Counted from the first letter of the stretch, positions 26,818 to 36,376 are shown. The stretch is 64,000 nt of DNA from Cognataquiflexum aquatile (GCF_003316845.1 NZ_QMIK01000003.1:124001-188000), one strand, 5' to 3'. Made by a program: numbers and translations. The notes: a model not told the origin generated them from the letters alone.

Positions 26818-27402
26818 TTAAATTCCCTCGGCCTGAACTTCTTTGACCTCAGGAAGCATCCTTGTCAATAAATTTTGAATTCCAGCTTTGAGGGTGATGG
26901 TACTTGAAGGACATCCTGAGCAGCTTCCCTGAAGCAATACTTTGACAATACCTTCATTGAAACTATGAAAAACGATAGCGCCACCGTCTTGCTCTACTGC
27001 CGGACGGATGTATTCATCTAAAATCCCTTTGATTTTTTTTACTGTTTCCGAATCATTTTCATCAAAAAGTGGATCCTTTTCAAATGATGTGATGATTATT
27101 GCTGATTTTCCTGCTTCCAAATATTTTTTGATATGGTCACGGACAATGTCCTGGATTTCTACCCAATCGATATCACCTTTTTTGGTAACTGTCACAAAAT
27201 TGGAAGTGATAAAAACCCTGTCCACAGCGGCAAAATTAAACAATTCATTGGCCAAAGGAGAGGTGTCTGTGCTTGACTGATCAGGATAATCAAAGCTGAC
27301 GCCTTCATCTGTCAACATAAAGTTGACTACAAATTTCAAAGAATTGGGATTTGGATTTGCCTCCATATAGATATGGACAGGTCTTTTTTGAGTTTGTAGC
27401 AT
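26818..27402 (-). CDS. Nfu-type iron-sulfur cluster carrier
   Basis: 194 residues with the Nfu N-terminal domain (MEANPNPNSLKFV near residue 13) and a C-terminal NifU domain containing GSCSGCPSS, whose CxxC pair holds a 4Fe-4S cluster at the dimer interface. It passes clusters to target enzymes in the cytoplasm. Full length for the family. DUF3810 follows after nine bases. Confidence 0.92.
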   Translation of the reverse strand: MLQTQKRPVHIYMEANPNPNSLKFVVNFMLTDEGVSFDYPDQSSTDTSPLANELFNFAAVDRVFITSNFVTVTKKGDIDWVEIQDIVRDHIKKYLEAGKSAIIITSFEKDPLFDENDSETVKKIKGILDEYIRPAVEQDGGAIVFHSFNEGIVKVLLQGSCSGCPSSTITLKAGIQNLLTRMLPEVKEVQAEGI

Positions 27403-27461
27403 ATCTGTCTGATTTAATTATCTAACATACCATCAAAACCTAGAATAAGTTCCTTTGGTTT

Positions 27462-28124
27462 TCAATTTTGGGATTTAGATTTTAAAGCCTGGAATAAATA
27501 GGTCAAAGTAAGCTCAATATTGGTGGAAGTCATATCAAAAATCCGGTCTTGGGTTTCAGGTCTTCCAAATTCGTAGGAAAACCTTAAATCTCCTTCGAGG
27601 GTACTTTTTCCAAATAATGTCGAAAGGCCTGCACCACCGGTAAGACCGTACATAAATCTCCGGGGATCGTCCCCCGGTTGTCCATAGGTAGGAAGGAATA
27701 AGGGCCCTTCAAAATCCCTGCTCACATCTGTGGCTTTCAATAAATATCCAAAATGAGGTCCGATTTTGATATGAAACCTGCCTCCTTTACCGACATAAAA
27801 GTTGGAGAGGACGGGCATTTTCAGATAGTTTAACTCAGTCCTGTTGGTTCCTTCAAGTAAGGTGTCTGTTTGGGAAAAACCCAAGGTGAGGTACTGGACC
27901 TCAATCTGAATTCCTGCATTCTTGCTTGAAAAATGCTCCATGACAAAGGCGAAAGTAGGCGCACTGATTCCGCTTGTACTGATCTTAGGTCTTCCTGCAC
28001 TTGTCTGGTAGCTCATAGAAGAAACAGAATATCCTCCCCTGATTCCAAAACTTGTCTGCCCATGGACCAAAACAGGTAAAACCAAGAGGGACAATACAGT
28101 GATGTAGAATATAGCTTTTCCCAT
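27462..28124 (-). CDS. Outer-membrane beta-barrel (porin-like) protein
   Basis: 220 residues from ATG 28122-28124, which directly starts a signal peptide ending VHGQ. The mature chain opens TSFGIRGGYSVSSMSY and shows alternating strands with several Gly-aromatic turns, as in the outer membrane protein beta-barrel (PorT-like) families. The reading frame extends 12 codons further to 28160, which I judge not used. It lies 40 bp downstream of the large plug-domain gene and may be co-expressed with it. Function unknown. Confidence 0.78.
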   Translation of the reverse strand: MGKAIFYITVLSLLVLPVLVHGQTSFGIRGGYSVSSMSYQTSAGRPKISTSGISAPTFAFVMEHFSSKNAGIQIEVQYLTLGFSQTDTLLEGTNRTELNYLKMPVLSNFYVGKGGRFHIKIGPHFGYLLKATDVSRDFEGPLFLPTYGQPGDDPRRFMYGLTGGAGLSTLFGKSTLEGDLRFSYEFGRPETQDRIFDMTSTNIELTLTYLFQALKSKSQN

Positions 28125-28164
28125 GCTCAAAAATAGGCATTTGATTTTCAATTCATGCACAAAA

Positions 28165-30930
28165 TCATTTTCCTGCCGGAATTACAAATGTAGCTCTCAC
28201 CGGTGTTCCATCGATGGCAATACCTTCGACTATCACCAATTTAGGACTTGGGCTGTCATTCATAAAGAATTCTATGCTGAAAGAACCATTTTCACTGTCA
28301 GTGATGATGTAAGGATTCCAATATAAGGTTGCCCTTTGGTCTGATTCAATAGGGAATTCACTCCCACTTTCATGGCTCACCTGATAGAAATTGTTTGGGA
28401 CCGAAAATCCTTCGACCACTATGGTGTTCATGTTTGCCGTGGCGGCATTCAATATCGGAGATGGCTGTCCCCCCTTTTTTAAAAATATGGCAATCACCCC
28501 GTTTCTACCCATATCACCCATGATGGAAGCCATTCTTGTCACGACTTCTATCCTTTCCACATCATTGGGATTGATGGAATTGATGTTGGAGGCGGCACTG
28601 TTGCCCGGAAGAATGGCACCATCCACCATCACCATAGGTTCGAGTGAATTAGTCCCTGATGTGGCTCCACCCCTTAACGTCACCTGCCCAAAAGTATTGA
28701 CTGCCATACCCGGAACATAGGGCTTGAGGCTGAGCAGGAGATCAGTCGAGTTTCCCCCACGCATCAAAATGTCACCCTGTATGACATGGTCGGCTCTCCC
28801 ATAGATGGCCATGGTTTTCGAACTGCCCTTTTCCTCATCTACTGTGACTTGTTCCAGATCAACTGTTTTGTTTTCTTCTTGGATCAAAGGAAATATAGGA
28901 TTTTGGACTGTGGTTATGTTGGGCATTTTGACATAGCCAGGCACAAAAAACGGAGGATTCAAACGTGGCGTGATCTGGAATTTACCGAATGAATTTCCCT
29001 TTTTGTCCAGTGCCATAAAAGTAAAATCAAGAGGTCCATAGAAATCCATTTCTTCCAGATTGAATTTTCCCTCTTCATCCGACTCAAGGTCGAGAGAGGC
29101 CGCGAAATTATTGAAATAGGCCGTGAAGGGGATTGCCTCAGGCTTTCCTTTTTCGTTGAGAAATTGTCCCGATATCCGCATATCCTTTTCGATGGGATAA
29201 GTGAATTTGTCCGTAGTGATATGTCTGGGGATTTCTTTGATGGTCAATCCATTCAGAATCGTAGGAGTTAAGGTAATTGGAGTTACATAATGATTATCCG
29301 TCACCGTGACAGACAGATTGGCGGAAATGGGATTTCCGTTTTTATCCTTCAAAAAAACTTCGAGAAGTACTTTTTCTCTGGTTTTGTATTCGTTTTTGTC
29401 AGGCCGGAATGTACCCACAACATTTGAAATTGGCTCTTCTTCTGTTTTGGAATCTGCTATCCTATCATAAGGACTCAGGACTGCTACAGCTTTGACAAAG
29501 TAGGTGTCAGGACCATAATTCCTGTTCCAGGTGGTATATGACCTCAAATAATATTTTTTCAGGTTGAGGGTATCGGGTAAAAACATATCACCTACTGCCT
29601 GCCCATTTTCGATCTTGAATTTTTTCTGAATAAGTACGTCCCTGTTTTCAGAAATCAATTCCACATACAACACCTTGCTCAGTTCTTTCTTGAGGGTTGG
29701 ATTGGCGTAATTGAGGTAGGCTTTAAAAAACAGCTGATCTCCCTGATAGTAAAATGGCCTATCAAGGTGGAGGTAAACCTTCTCTTGAAGCCCATTCGCA
29801 TCTTTTGCCATTTGGGTATTGGATTCCAAAGAAAAGGGCGGATTATAGTCCATGGGAAGGAGAGTGGCGACTTTTCTCTTGTCCATGTCTCCTGAGAATG
29901 TCACATCCTTTTGGTTTAGAACGATACCGTTTGAGTTGATATTGACGTAATTGCCATTGACCTCAATCCAAGAAATGGGATAAGGAGCGTCCTTATAGGT
30001 GTTAACAGTGCTGTACCCTTTTTCGTAATGGATTTCGATTCTTCCTTTCAGATAAATTCTGTAATCCCCAGGCCTTTTCCCCGGAGTCACGAGGGTTTCA
30101 GGTTTGTATTCTATGACTGATTTTCCCAGTTCATTTGCGAAGATGTCCGAGCGCATGTTCAAGGTTTCTGCGCCTCCGGGCTTGTTGGCATAGAGCATGA
30201 ATCCTTCTTGGTTGTGCTGGTTTTGAATCATGGCTCTGAACATGTTGGCAGGGGACTTCTTGTAAGTTTCCTCTCGGTTTTTCTGCCAGGATTGTTTTAG
30301 GATTTGGTCCGTGGTGTCCATTTCGACAAATCTCGTCGCACCGGCGATGATGTAATATTGGGGAGTAAAATAGAATTCCTTAAGGTCAAAAGTGAGGTTG
30401 TAGCCTAGTCCGTTGTTTTTTATTTCTATAGGTTGGATAGCGGTGGCCCGGAAGCTGTTTGTAGTATTGTCTTCGGGAAATTCAATGACCCATGGATTGA
30501 GGATTTCGCATTGTGAAGCGAGGTTGTCATTTCCCAAAAAAAGATTTTTGAACCTTCTCAACTCCCTTTCCCAAGCCTTGTCTCTTGTCGCTTTGATTTC
30601 GACATCGGAGAGTTCCTGTTCAAAAGAAACCATACTGACATTGAGTATAAATTGTCCTCCAGGTTTGATTGAAGCAGGTTTTTGGATTGCTTGGTATCCA
30701 ATAAATGAAAAGGCAACTTCAATCTCTCCTTCGGGAACATTTGCCAGGGTAAAATTTCCATCCATGTCAGTGACAGTCGAAAGAGTGGTGTTATTGATAA
30801 AAACATTACAAAAAGGGAGGGCTTCACCGGTTTTACTATCAGTGACTTTTCCTGTAATTATACCTGTTGTTTGGGCAAATCCTGTAAATGAAATCAGAAA
30901 CAATAAAAATGAAAATGTGAATGGTTTCAT
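28165..30930 (-). CDS. Carboxypeptidase-regulatory-domain / TonB-plug-like surface protein without barrel
   Basis: 921 residues. A signal peptide ending GFAQ precedes a CarboxypepD_reg-like domain (about 25-105, with GKVTDSKTGEALPFCNV) and a conserved region of about 250 residues. A macroglobulin-type domain (KVYLHLDRPFYYQGDQLFFK) follows, then Ig-like segments. A TonB-dependent receptor plug motif is near 720-830 (VTLRGGATSGTNSLEPMVMVDG, shown here only as its core LEPMVMVDG), followed by about 90 residues. No C-terminal barrel follows the plug, so it is not a normal TonB-dependent transporter. The role is unknown, perhaps surface assembly or polymer binding. The porin-like gene is immediately downstream. 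Confidence 0.8.
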   Translation of the reverse strand: MKPFTFSFLLFLISFTGFAQTTGIITGKVTDSKTGEALPFCNVFINNTTLSTVTDMDGNFTLANVPEGEIEVAFSFIGYQAIQKPASIKPGGQFILNVSMVSFEQELSDVEIKATRDKAWERELRRFKNLFLGNDNLASQCEILNPWVIEFPEDNTTNSFRATAIQPIEIKNNGLGYNLTFDLKEFYFTPQYYIIAGATRFVEMDTTDQILKQSWQKNREETYKKSPANMFRAMIQNQHNQEGFMLYANKPGGAETLNMRSDIFANELGKSVIEYKPETLVTPGKRPGDYRIYLKGRIEIHYEKGYSTVNTYKDAPYPISWIEVNGNYVNINSNGIVLNQKDVTFSGDMDKRKVATLLPMDYNPPFSLESNTQMAKDANGLQEKVYLHLDRPFYYQGDQLFFKAYLNYANPTLKKELSKVLYVELISENRDVLIQKKFKIENGQAVGDMFLPDTLNLKKYYLRSYTTWNRNYGPDTYFVKAVAVLSPYDRIADSKTEEEPISNVVGTFRPDKNEYKTREKVLLEVFLKDKNGNPISANLSVTVTDNHYVTPITLTPTILNGLTIKEIPRHITTDKFTYPIEKDMRISGQFLNEKGKPEAIPFTAYFNNFAASLDLESDEEGKFNLEEMDFYGPLDFTFMALDKKGNSFGKFQITPRLNPPFFVPGYVKMPNITTVQNPIFPLIQEENKTVDLEQVTVDEEKGSSKTMAIYGRADHVIQGDILMRGGNSTDLLLSLKPYVPGMAVNTFGQVTLRGGATSGTNSLEPMVMVDGAILPGNSAASNINSINPNDVERIEVVTRMASIMGDMGRNGVIAIFLKKGGQPSPILNAATANMNTIVVEGFSVPNNFYQVSHESGSEFPIESDQRATLYWNPYIITDSENGSFSIEFFMNDSPSPKLVIVEGIAIDGTPVRATFVIPAGK

Positions 30931-31002
30931 ATCGAATTCTACTAATATTTAAGGCGAAATATAAAGGTTAATACGGTCAACGAAAAAGAATGGATCAAAA
31001 AA

Positions 31003-31031
31003 AAGCACAAAATCGTGAAGATTTTGTGCTT
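31003..31031 (-). terminator. Terminator of the gltX unit
   Basis: An 11-bp perfect stem (31003-31013 with 31021-31031), loop of seven bases, and on the minus strand a T-run at the positions of the A-run 30996-31003. It lies about 30 bp past the stop codon of the small charged protein. Confidence 0.8.
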
Positions 31032-31062
31032 GTATATTTTCCTGAAAAGGAAGAGAAGTAAT

Positions 31063-31275
31063 TTATTTTTTCTTTTTCCCTTTACCTTCCTTGATTTCTT
31101 CAATGTCTTCCCTGTCTTTGAGCTTTTTGTCATCGACATTCTTGTTTAGAAATTCATTGAGCTTATCGATGGAGAAAGTACTTGAAATTTCTCCAAAAGT
31201 ATCGATGTTCATCTTGAAACCTTCCAAGTCTTTGTGGACTTTCGCGATTTCTTCTTTTTTAGGTTTCTTAGCCAT
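31063..31275 (-). CDS. Small lysine-rich charged protein
   Basis: 70 residues from ATG 31273-31275, mostly Lys, Glu and Asp, ending with a poly-Lys tail (GKGKKKK). No membrane segment or signal peptide. It lies 25 bp after the gltX stop codon and before a strong terminator, so it is co-transcribed with gltX. The charged composition would suit nucleic-acid or ribosome contact, but this is speculation. Family not recognised. The longer frame to 31362 would overlap gltX and is rejected. Confidence 0.6.
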   Translation of the reverse strand: MAKKPKKEEIAKVHKDLEGFKMNIDTFGEISSTFSIDKLNEFLNKNVDDKKLKDREDIEEIKEGKGKKKK

Positions 31276-31300
31276 AGGAGTTTTTTCTTTTTTGTATAAA

Positions 31301-32836
31301 TCAGGATACTTGCAAAGTGCCCAAGGCAAACTTGATCCTCTTGGACAATTCCTCTTTTCCAATTATGCTGAATACTGCCATCAAATCCGGTCCTGCACCC
31401 ACTCCGGTCACTGCCAAGCGTACTGCCTGCATGACTTTACCCAATTTGATGCCATTGGCTTCTGCGGATTCCTCAAGAACAGCTTTTGCATTGTCAGGAG
31501 TGAATTCGCCGGTATGGGAAGCTAGTTTTTCTATATAGGTTCCCAAAACGGTGACGACTTCGGCATTCCATTTTTTGCTTGCAATATCCTTATCAAAAGA
31601 AGTTGGTGCTATAAGCATAAACTTTCCTTCTTTCCAAAGGTCCGCGGGGAAAGTCGCCCTTTCCTTCATGACATGGGCTATTTTTGCTGCTTTTTCCTTG
31701 TCTATTGAAAGCCCCTCTTTTTCTATGTCAGCGATCAGGTAGGCCGACAATTCTTCATCGGATTTGGCCCTGAGGTATTGTTCATTGAACCATTTTGCCT
31801 TGTTGATGTCAAATTTGGTACCTGATTTACCGATTCTTTCAATCGAAAATGCGTCTACCAATTCTTCCAAACTGAAAATCTCCTTATGGTCACCCGGATT
31901 CCATCCCAGGAAAGCCAGGAAATTCAACATCGCTTCAGGGAGGTAGCCGGCTTCACGGAATCCCATGGCCGTTTCCCCAGAATTTGGATCTTTCCAATCC
32001 ATCGGGAATACCGGAAAACCATGCTTGTCGGCATCTCTTTTCGATAGCTTTCCATTTCCGTCAGGCTTTAGCAACAGGGGCAAATGTGCAAATTCGGGCA
32101 TGGTAGCTTCCCACCCAAAGTATTTGTATAGCAATACGTGTAAGGGTGCGGAAGGAAGCCATTCCTCACCGCGGATGACATGGGTGATTTTCATCAAATG
32201 ATCATCTACAATATTGGCCAAATGGTAAGTAGGCATACCATCCGATTTCATCAGTACCTTGTCATCCAAGGTACTTGAATGAACCATCACCCAACCACGG
32301 ATCAGGTCATGCAATCTCACTTCTTCTTTTCTTGGGATTTTCACACGGATGACATAGGCTTCACCGGAAGCCAATCTCGCCTTGACCTCATCTTCAGGAA
32401 GGGTAAGGGAGTTTTTCATCTGGGTTCTGGTGATAGAATTATACTGCGGGGATACAACCCTTGCGGCAGTCAGCCTTTCACGCATGGCTTCCAATTCTTC
32501 AGAAGTATCAAATGCATAATAGGCATGGCCTTTTTCGATCAGGTCAAGGGCATACTGCATGTACATCGGTTTCCTCTCGGACTGTCGGTAGGGAGAACTG
32601 TTGCCTGGATTCCAAGGGCTCTCATCCGGGGAAATTCCAAGCCAATCCAATGCGTCCTTGATATAGTCTTCTGCTCCGGGTACAAACCTGTTTTGGTCGG
32701 TATCCTCGATGCGCAGAAGGAATTTTCCTCCGGTTTTTCTTGCGTATAGGTAATTGTATAAAGCGGTTCTGACGCCACCGATATGTAAAGCTCCTGTTGG
32801 AGAAGGTGCAAATCTTACACGTACTTCTTTGTTCAT
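31301..32836 (-). CDS. gltX: Glutamyl-tRNA synthetase
   Basis: 511 residues. Class I synthetase charging tRNA-Glu. The HIGH-type motif is FAPSPTGALHIGG (residues 9-21) and the KMSKS-type motif is KLSKRDA (about 265). The C-terminal helical anticodon-binding domain is present. The ATG start is followed directly by EVRVRFAPSP as in the family. A -7 box at 32908-32915 and the terminator remnant at 32947-32974 lie upstream. The sequence fits a normal bacterial GluRS; a non-discriminating form cannot be judged here. Confidence 0.97.
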   Translation of the reverse strand: MNKEVRVRFAPSPTGALHIGGVRTALYNYLYARKTGGKFLLRIEDTDQNRFVPGAEDYIKDALDWLGISPDESPWNPGNSSPYRQSERKPMYMQYALDLIEKGHAYYAFDTSEELEAMRERLTAARVVSPQYNSITRTQMKNSLTLPEDEVKARLASGEAYVIRVKIPRKEEVRLHDLIRGWVMVHSSTLDDKVLMKSDGMPTYHLANIVDDHLMKITHVIRGEEWLPSAPLHVLLYKYFGWEATMPEFAHLPLLLKPDGNGKLSKRDADKHGFPVFPMDWKDPNSGETAMGFREAGYLPEAMLNFLAFLGWNPGDHKEIFSLEELVDAFSIERIGKSGTKFDINKAKWFNEQYLRAKSDEELSAYLIADIEKEGLSIDKEKAAKIAHVMKERATFPADLWKEGKFMLIAPTSFDKDIASKKWNAEVVTVLGTYIEKLASHTGEFTPDNAKAVLEESAEANGIKLGKVMQAVRLAVTGVGAGPDLMAVFSIIGKEELSKRIKFALGTLQVS

Positions 32837-32907
32837 GGTATTGGTTTATACTTTGTACAACCAGTCTGAATCCTTTTGGTTGTATTGTTCAGTCTTATTT
32901 GAGGCTG

Positions 32908-32915
32908 CAAAGATA
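32908..32915 (-). promoter_or_regulatory. -7 box of gltX promoter
   Basis: TATCTTTG on the minus strand, 72 bp upstream of the gltX ATG. A near-identical CTGCAAAGATAG context (plus-strand view) occurs before rpsP. The nearest TTTG on the minus strand leaves a spacer of about 24 bp, longer than ideal. Confidence 0.5.
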
Positions 32916-32946
32916 GGAAAAGATAAGGATTGGTCTAAACAAAAAA

Positions 32947-32974
32947 GGGAACCCGTTTGGATTCCCTTTTTTTT
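32947..32974. terminator. Terminator copy next to the rplS remnant
   Basis: Stem arms 32947-32954 and 32959-32966 with loop gttt, then a T-run. It matches the genuine rplS terminator at 33914-33950 almost base for base. Confidence 0.75.
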
Positions 32975-32987
32975 GTGAAAAAGACAA

Positions 32988-33080
32988 TTAAGCGTCTTTT
33001 CTGCGTCTGATTTTTTCTTTGATTTTGGCAGACTTTCCTTAACGAATACTCAGGTAAAAAGATTTTGCTCTTATTACTTG
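32988..33080 (-). pseudogene. Decayed 3' fragment of rplS (ribosomal protein L19)
   Basis: On the minus strand the last codons read [16 protein letters not shown] and stop, nearly identical to the real L19 C-terminus at 33964. The Gln codon before GKSA has become TAA (33039-33041), and further upstream the similarity decays (for example the LYYL segment). Together with the adjacent terminator copy this is a remnant of a duplication, not a functional gene. The true upstream limit is unclear. Confidence 0.72.
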
Positions 33081-33332
33081 TATTTTCTTTTCAATTGGAT
33101 TTTGGTGATTGTTGGCAATGATGGAAAATAGGAATTATACACTTACAACGTTTGGTCTTTTATTTTGAGATTGGAATATTTATGCTTTGACTATTATTTT
33201 ACGAAAAATTAAACGGTTCGTTGTCGCGATTTTTCTTAAGTTTACGTCTTAAGAATACTCATTAAGTTTCGAAAAATTTTAATTCAAACTTTTAAATTCA
33301 GTTCTATTTTTTTCACACCTAAACAGATTTCT
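33081..33332. other. Spacer upstream of lipocalin-like gene
   Basis: About 250 bp between the rplS remnant and the lipoprotein gene. AT-rich, with a possible further decayed rplS sequence at its start. I see no gene or RNA. A short inverted pair, gtcttaag/cttaagac type, at about 33234-33256 (cttaagtttacgtcttaag) could be an operator or weak hairpin. Confidence 0.4.
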
Positions 33333-33830
33333 ATGAAAACCAGAATACTTGTCAGCCTAGCCTTCCTCACTTTGATCTTTTCATGTCAGGAAAATGAAGA
33401 AATCAATCCTTACGCAAAAATGGAGGGAAGATGGGAACATAATTTTGATGTGAGGGGATTATATGAAAGTTACAATGTTTTAGAGTTTGATAAAAACGGT
33501 ACCTATATAGGGGAATTTGCCGCCAGAAATCTTATAACAAAAGAGCTTATCGGATTCAGGGGGATTGAGGAAGGGAATTATTCCATTGAAGGAGGTAAAC
33601 TTACCATGACCAAAACAAAGGGCTTCTCACGCGATGCCAATGATCCGTCTTTTGTAAATGACAACTCCCCTTTTCCAACTTTTGTACAAAAGGATGCTCT
33701 TATTCCTGACAATACTCCTCAGGAAATCTATTATTGGATATCAGATGATTTTTCGGAATTGCGATTTGTTTGTCCTGAAAATTCCCTAGGGTCATGCGTA
33801 GAGTTTACCACCTATGTCAAGGTCCCCTGA
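33333..33830 (+). CDS. Lipocalin-like lipoprotein
   Basis: 165 residues: a lipoprotein signal ending LIFSCQ (Cys18), then a compact region beginning MEGRWEHNFDVRG and rich in short beta strands, similar to Bacteroidota lipocalin-like domains. It is probably anchored in the outer membrane or periplasm. Ligand unknown. It lies on the opposite strand between the rplS remnant and the real rplS, flanked by direct repeats of the rplS 3' end, so it may have arrived together with that duplication. Confidence 0.7.
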   Translation: MKTRILVSLAFLTLIFSCQENEEINPYAKMEGRWEHNFDVRGLYESYNVLEFDKNGTYIGEFAARNLITKELIGFRGIEEGNYSIEGGKLTMTKTKGFSRDANDPSFVNDNSPFPTFVQKDALIPDNTPQEIYYWISDDFSELRFVCPENSLGSCVEFTTYVKVP

Positions 33831-33913
33831 ATATCATAAGTCTAAATGCAACAAGTCTATAACAACCTGTATTTTCTGTATTTCTGAAAATAAATTCTTT
33901 TAAAGTTTAAGAA

Positions 33914-33950
33914 CAAAAAAAGGGAACCCGTCTGGATTCCCTTTTTTTTT
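33914..33950 (-). terminator. rplS operon terminator
   Basis: GGGAACCC (33922-33929) pairs with GGATTCCC (33934-33941), loop gtct, with A/T runs on both sides. On the minus strand it follows the rplS stop. Its copy is at 32947-32974. Confidence 0.85.
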
Positions 33951-33963
33951 GTGAAAAAGACAA

Positions 33964-34335
33964 TTAAGCGTCTTTTCTGTGTCTGATTTTCTCCTTGATT
34001 TTGGCAGACTTTCCTTGACGGCCTCTTAGGTAGTACAATCTAGCTCTTCTCACTTTACCTTCTCTCATCAATTCGATTTTGTCGATTGCTGGGGAGATGA
34101 TAGGGAAAATTCTTTCCACACCCACACCGTTTGATACTTTTCTTACAGTGAAAGTTTCTCCGTTTGTGTTTGGATTTTTTCTCTGGATGACGGTGCCTTG
34201 GAATTGCTGGATACGCTCTTTGTTACCTTCAGTGATTTTCACGTGTACGTTGATGGTATCTCCGGCTTTGAAAGAAGGGAATTTGGCTCTCGCCTCGCTG
34301 TATTCCGCTTCTACAATTTTAAGTAGTTCGCTCAT
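33964..34335 (-). CDS. rplS: 50S ribosomal protein L19
   Basis: 123 residues: [20 protein letters not shown], then [12 protein letters not shown] and the C-terminal [17 protein letters not shown], all typical of L19 at the 30S-50S interface. Last gene of the rpsP-rimM-trmD-rplS operon, the standard bacterial order, 88 bp after trmD. Length is typical. A decayed 3' copy lies about 1 kb downstream. Confidence 0.97.
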   Translation of the reverse strand: MSELLKIVEAEYSEARAKFPSFKAGDTINVHVKITEGNKERIQQFQGTVIQRKNPNTNGETFTVRKVSNGVGVERIFPIISPAIDKIELMREGKVRRARLYYLRGRQGKSAKIKEKIRHRKDA

Positions 34336-34423
34336 AGCTATATATTTTATGTGCTTATAGCGACTGCGCCTCGGCGCAATCTTTTGTTAGACTCAATGAT
34401 ATTACTTTCTTACATATATCGCC

Positions 34424-35110
34424 TCAGATTTCTTTTCCTTCGAGAAGGTCCGGTCTTCTTTCTTTGGTTCGGCGAACCGATGCTTCAAATCTCCAGGTAT
34501 CTATTTTGGCCTGATGTCCTGACATTAATATTTCCGGTACTTTCATTCCCTCATAGTCTGCGGGTCTGGTATATACCGGCGGGGCCAAAAGCCCGTCCTG
34601 GAAGGAATCTGTCAATGCCGAGCTTTCGTCATTGAGAACTCCGGGAATCAACCTGATAATGGCATCCGTCACCACCGCTGCGGCCAATTCGCCTCCTGAG
34701 AGGACATAATCACCGATGCTGATTTCTTTGGTTATCCATTTCATTCTGACCCTTTCGTCGACACCTTTATAGTGTCCGCACAGGATGATGAAGTTTTCCT
34801 CGAGAGAAAGTTCATTGGCCATTTGCTGGTCAAATTTCTTTCCGTCAGGTGTCATGTAAATGACTTCATCATACTCCCTTTCGCTTTTGAGTGCTTCGAT
34901 GCACTTAGCGATGGGTTCTATCATCATGACCATCCCGGCACCGCCTCCAAATGCATAGTCATCGACCTGCTTCTGTTTGCCGCCGGCATAATCTCTCAGG
35001 TTGTGGACCCTAACTGTGGCCAAACCTTTTTCTTCCGCTCTTTTGAGAATCGAATGTGAAAAAGGTCCTTCCAACAATCCGGGAACAACTGAAATGATGT
35101 CAATGCGCAT
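34424..35110 (-). CDS. trmD: tRNA (guanine-N1)-methyltransferase TrmD
   Basis: 228 residues. Methylates G37 next to the anticodon using S-adenosylmethionine. Motifs include [38 protein letters not shown] and the knot loop [13 protein letters not shown]. Its ATG overlaps the rimM stop codon by one base, indicating coupled translation. Confidence 0.97.
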   Translation of the reverse strand: MRIDIISVVPGLLEGPFSHSILKRAEEKGLATVRVHNLRDYAGGKQKQVDDYAFGGGAGMVMMIEPIAKCIEALKSEREYDEVIYMTPDGKKFDQQMANELSLEENFIILCGHYKGVDERVRMKWITKEISIGDYVLSGGELAAAVVTDAIIRLIPGVLNDESSALTDSFQDGLLAPPVYTRPADYEGMKVPEILMSGHQAKIDTWRFEASVRRTKERRPDLLEGKEI

Positions 35111-35640
35111 CAGTCTTCCAAATATATGTCAATCAATCCTGTGGGCAGGGAGCAGTAAACTTTCTTTTCTGCCTTGTCGACTTTCTGGATGATCTGGTCT
35201 TGAATGGGTATCAAAACCTCTTTTCCTTTATGTTCGACGCCCAATAAATCCTGGGTTTCCATGTCATAAATGACCTTAACCTCTCCGATAAGTCCGAGGG
35301 AATCATCGATTACCTCAAATCCTACCAATTCATGGTAATAGTATTGGTCTTCTCCAAGTTCGGGCAATTCGCTCATTGGAAGGAACAAAGCCGATCCTAC
35401 GAGTTTACTTGCATCGTCTACCGTGTTGAAATCCTCAAATTTTGCAAGCATTTTGTTGTTCGGTTGGGAGACAAAATGCTCAATAAAGAATGGAACTAAC
35501 CTGGTTTTTTGCTCGATGAAGACATGCTTCAGTTCTTCGTAATCTTCTGGATAATCAACATCCAAGACCACCAAAACTTCACCATGAAGCCCATGAACTT
35601 TGGACACGTAGCCCAATTGGAAACAATTGTCTTTGTTCAT
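35110..35640 (-). CDS. rimM: 16S rRNA processing protein RimM
   Basis: 176 residues. Assists maturation of the 30S head by binding S19. The N-terminal domain opens [16 protein letters not shown] and the PRC-barrel region has [13 protein letters not shown] and [14 protein letters not shown]. Starts 14 bp after rpsP and overlaps trmD by one base. Confidence 0.94.
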   Translation of the reverse strand: MNKDNCFQLGYVSKVHGLHGEVLVVLDVDYPEDYEELKHVFIEQKTRLVPFFIEHFVSQPNNKMLAKFEDFNTVDDASKLVGSALFLPMSELPELGEDQYYYHELVGFEVIDDSLGLIGEVKVIYDMETQDLLGVEHKGKEVLIPIQDQIIQKVDKAEKKVYCSLPTGLIDIYLED

Positions 35641-35654
35641 GGTGTAAAGGGGTA

Positions 35655-36209
35655 TTAAGCTTGGGTTTCTTCTCCTTCAGCAGATGCCTCAGGTGCTTCA
35701 ACCTCAGCCGCCGGAGCTTCTTCTACTTTTGGAGTAGCAGCAGCGATAGCGTCATCTTCTCTTTTCTTGATTGCGTCAAGACGGGCTTGGTTTTTAGCTG
35801 TTTCAGCCTCAAAAGCCTTGGTTTTTGCGTCTTCTTTTTCTTTGGTCAATCTGTCCACTTTACCGCCGATAGTAGCTTCTTTGGAAGATTTCCAGGTTTC
35901 GAATTTAGCATCCGCCTGATCTTGTGTGATCGCGCCTTTCAATACACCGATTTGAAGGTGTTTTTGCAACAATATACCTCTGTAAGAAAGCATAGCCTTT
36001 ACTGTATCAGTCGGCTGCGCACCGTTCAACAACCATTTAAGAGCACGCTCATTGTTGATGTTGATGGATGCAGGGTCAGTGTTGGGGTTATAAGTCCCGA
36101 TTTTCTCGATAAAGCGTCCATCACGTGGAGCTCTAGCATCAGCTACTACAACGTCATAGATGGCCATTTTTTTTCTGCCTCTACGCGATAATCTGATTTT
36201 TACTGCCAT
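35655..36209 (-). CDS. rpsP: 30S ribosomal protein S16 with long acidic tail
   Basis: 184 residues from ATG 36207-36209. The first 80 form standard S16 ([30 protein letters not shown]). The rest is a Lys/Glu/Ala-rich helix and an Ala/Glu tail ending [10 protein letters not shown]. coli S16 has only 82 residues, but such tails are common in Bacteroidota. First gene of the ribosomal operon. The longer frame up to 36296 is rejected because the ATG at 36209 begins exactly at the conserved S16 start and a -7 box lies at 36265-36272. Confidence 0.95.
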   Translation of the reverse strand: MAVKIRLSRRGRKKMAIYDVVVADARAPRDGRFIEKIGTYNPNTDPASININNERALKWLLNGAQPTDTVKAMLSYRGILLQKHLQIGVLKGAITQDQADAKFETWKSSKEATIGGKVDRLTKEKEDAKTKAFEAETAKNQARLDAIKKREDDAIAAATPKVEEAPAAEVEAPEASAEGEETQA

Positions 36210-36264
36210 ATTAATTTGATATTTAGTGAATTGATGGATCCCGTCCATCTTAAATTTTGGACTG

Positions 36265-36297
36265 CAAAGATAGCGTATTAAAAATGAAATGAACAAA
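36265..36297 (-). promoter_or_regulatory. Promoter of the rpsP operon
   Basis: On the minus strand TTTG (36297-36294), spacer of 21 bp, TATCTTTG (36272-36265), which fits the Bacteroidota -33/-7 pattern. The ATG of rpsP lies 55 bp further on. Confidence 0.6.
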
Positions 36298-36376
36298 TGA
36301 CCCTAATATTATTTGCGGAAATGGAGGGAATTGATTTAACTTGCGACCTGATTTAGAAGCAAGATTTGGATCTTCC

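Noticed and set aside
31003-31031. AAAATCGTGAAG resembling the susC/giant-gene motif
   Set aside because: Similarity is limited to about 11 bases and is explained by the loop of a perfect terminator hairpin.
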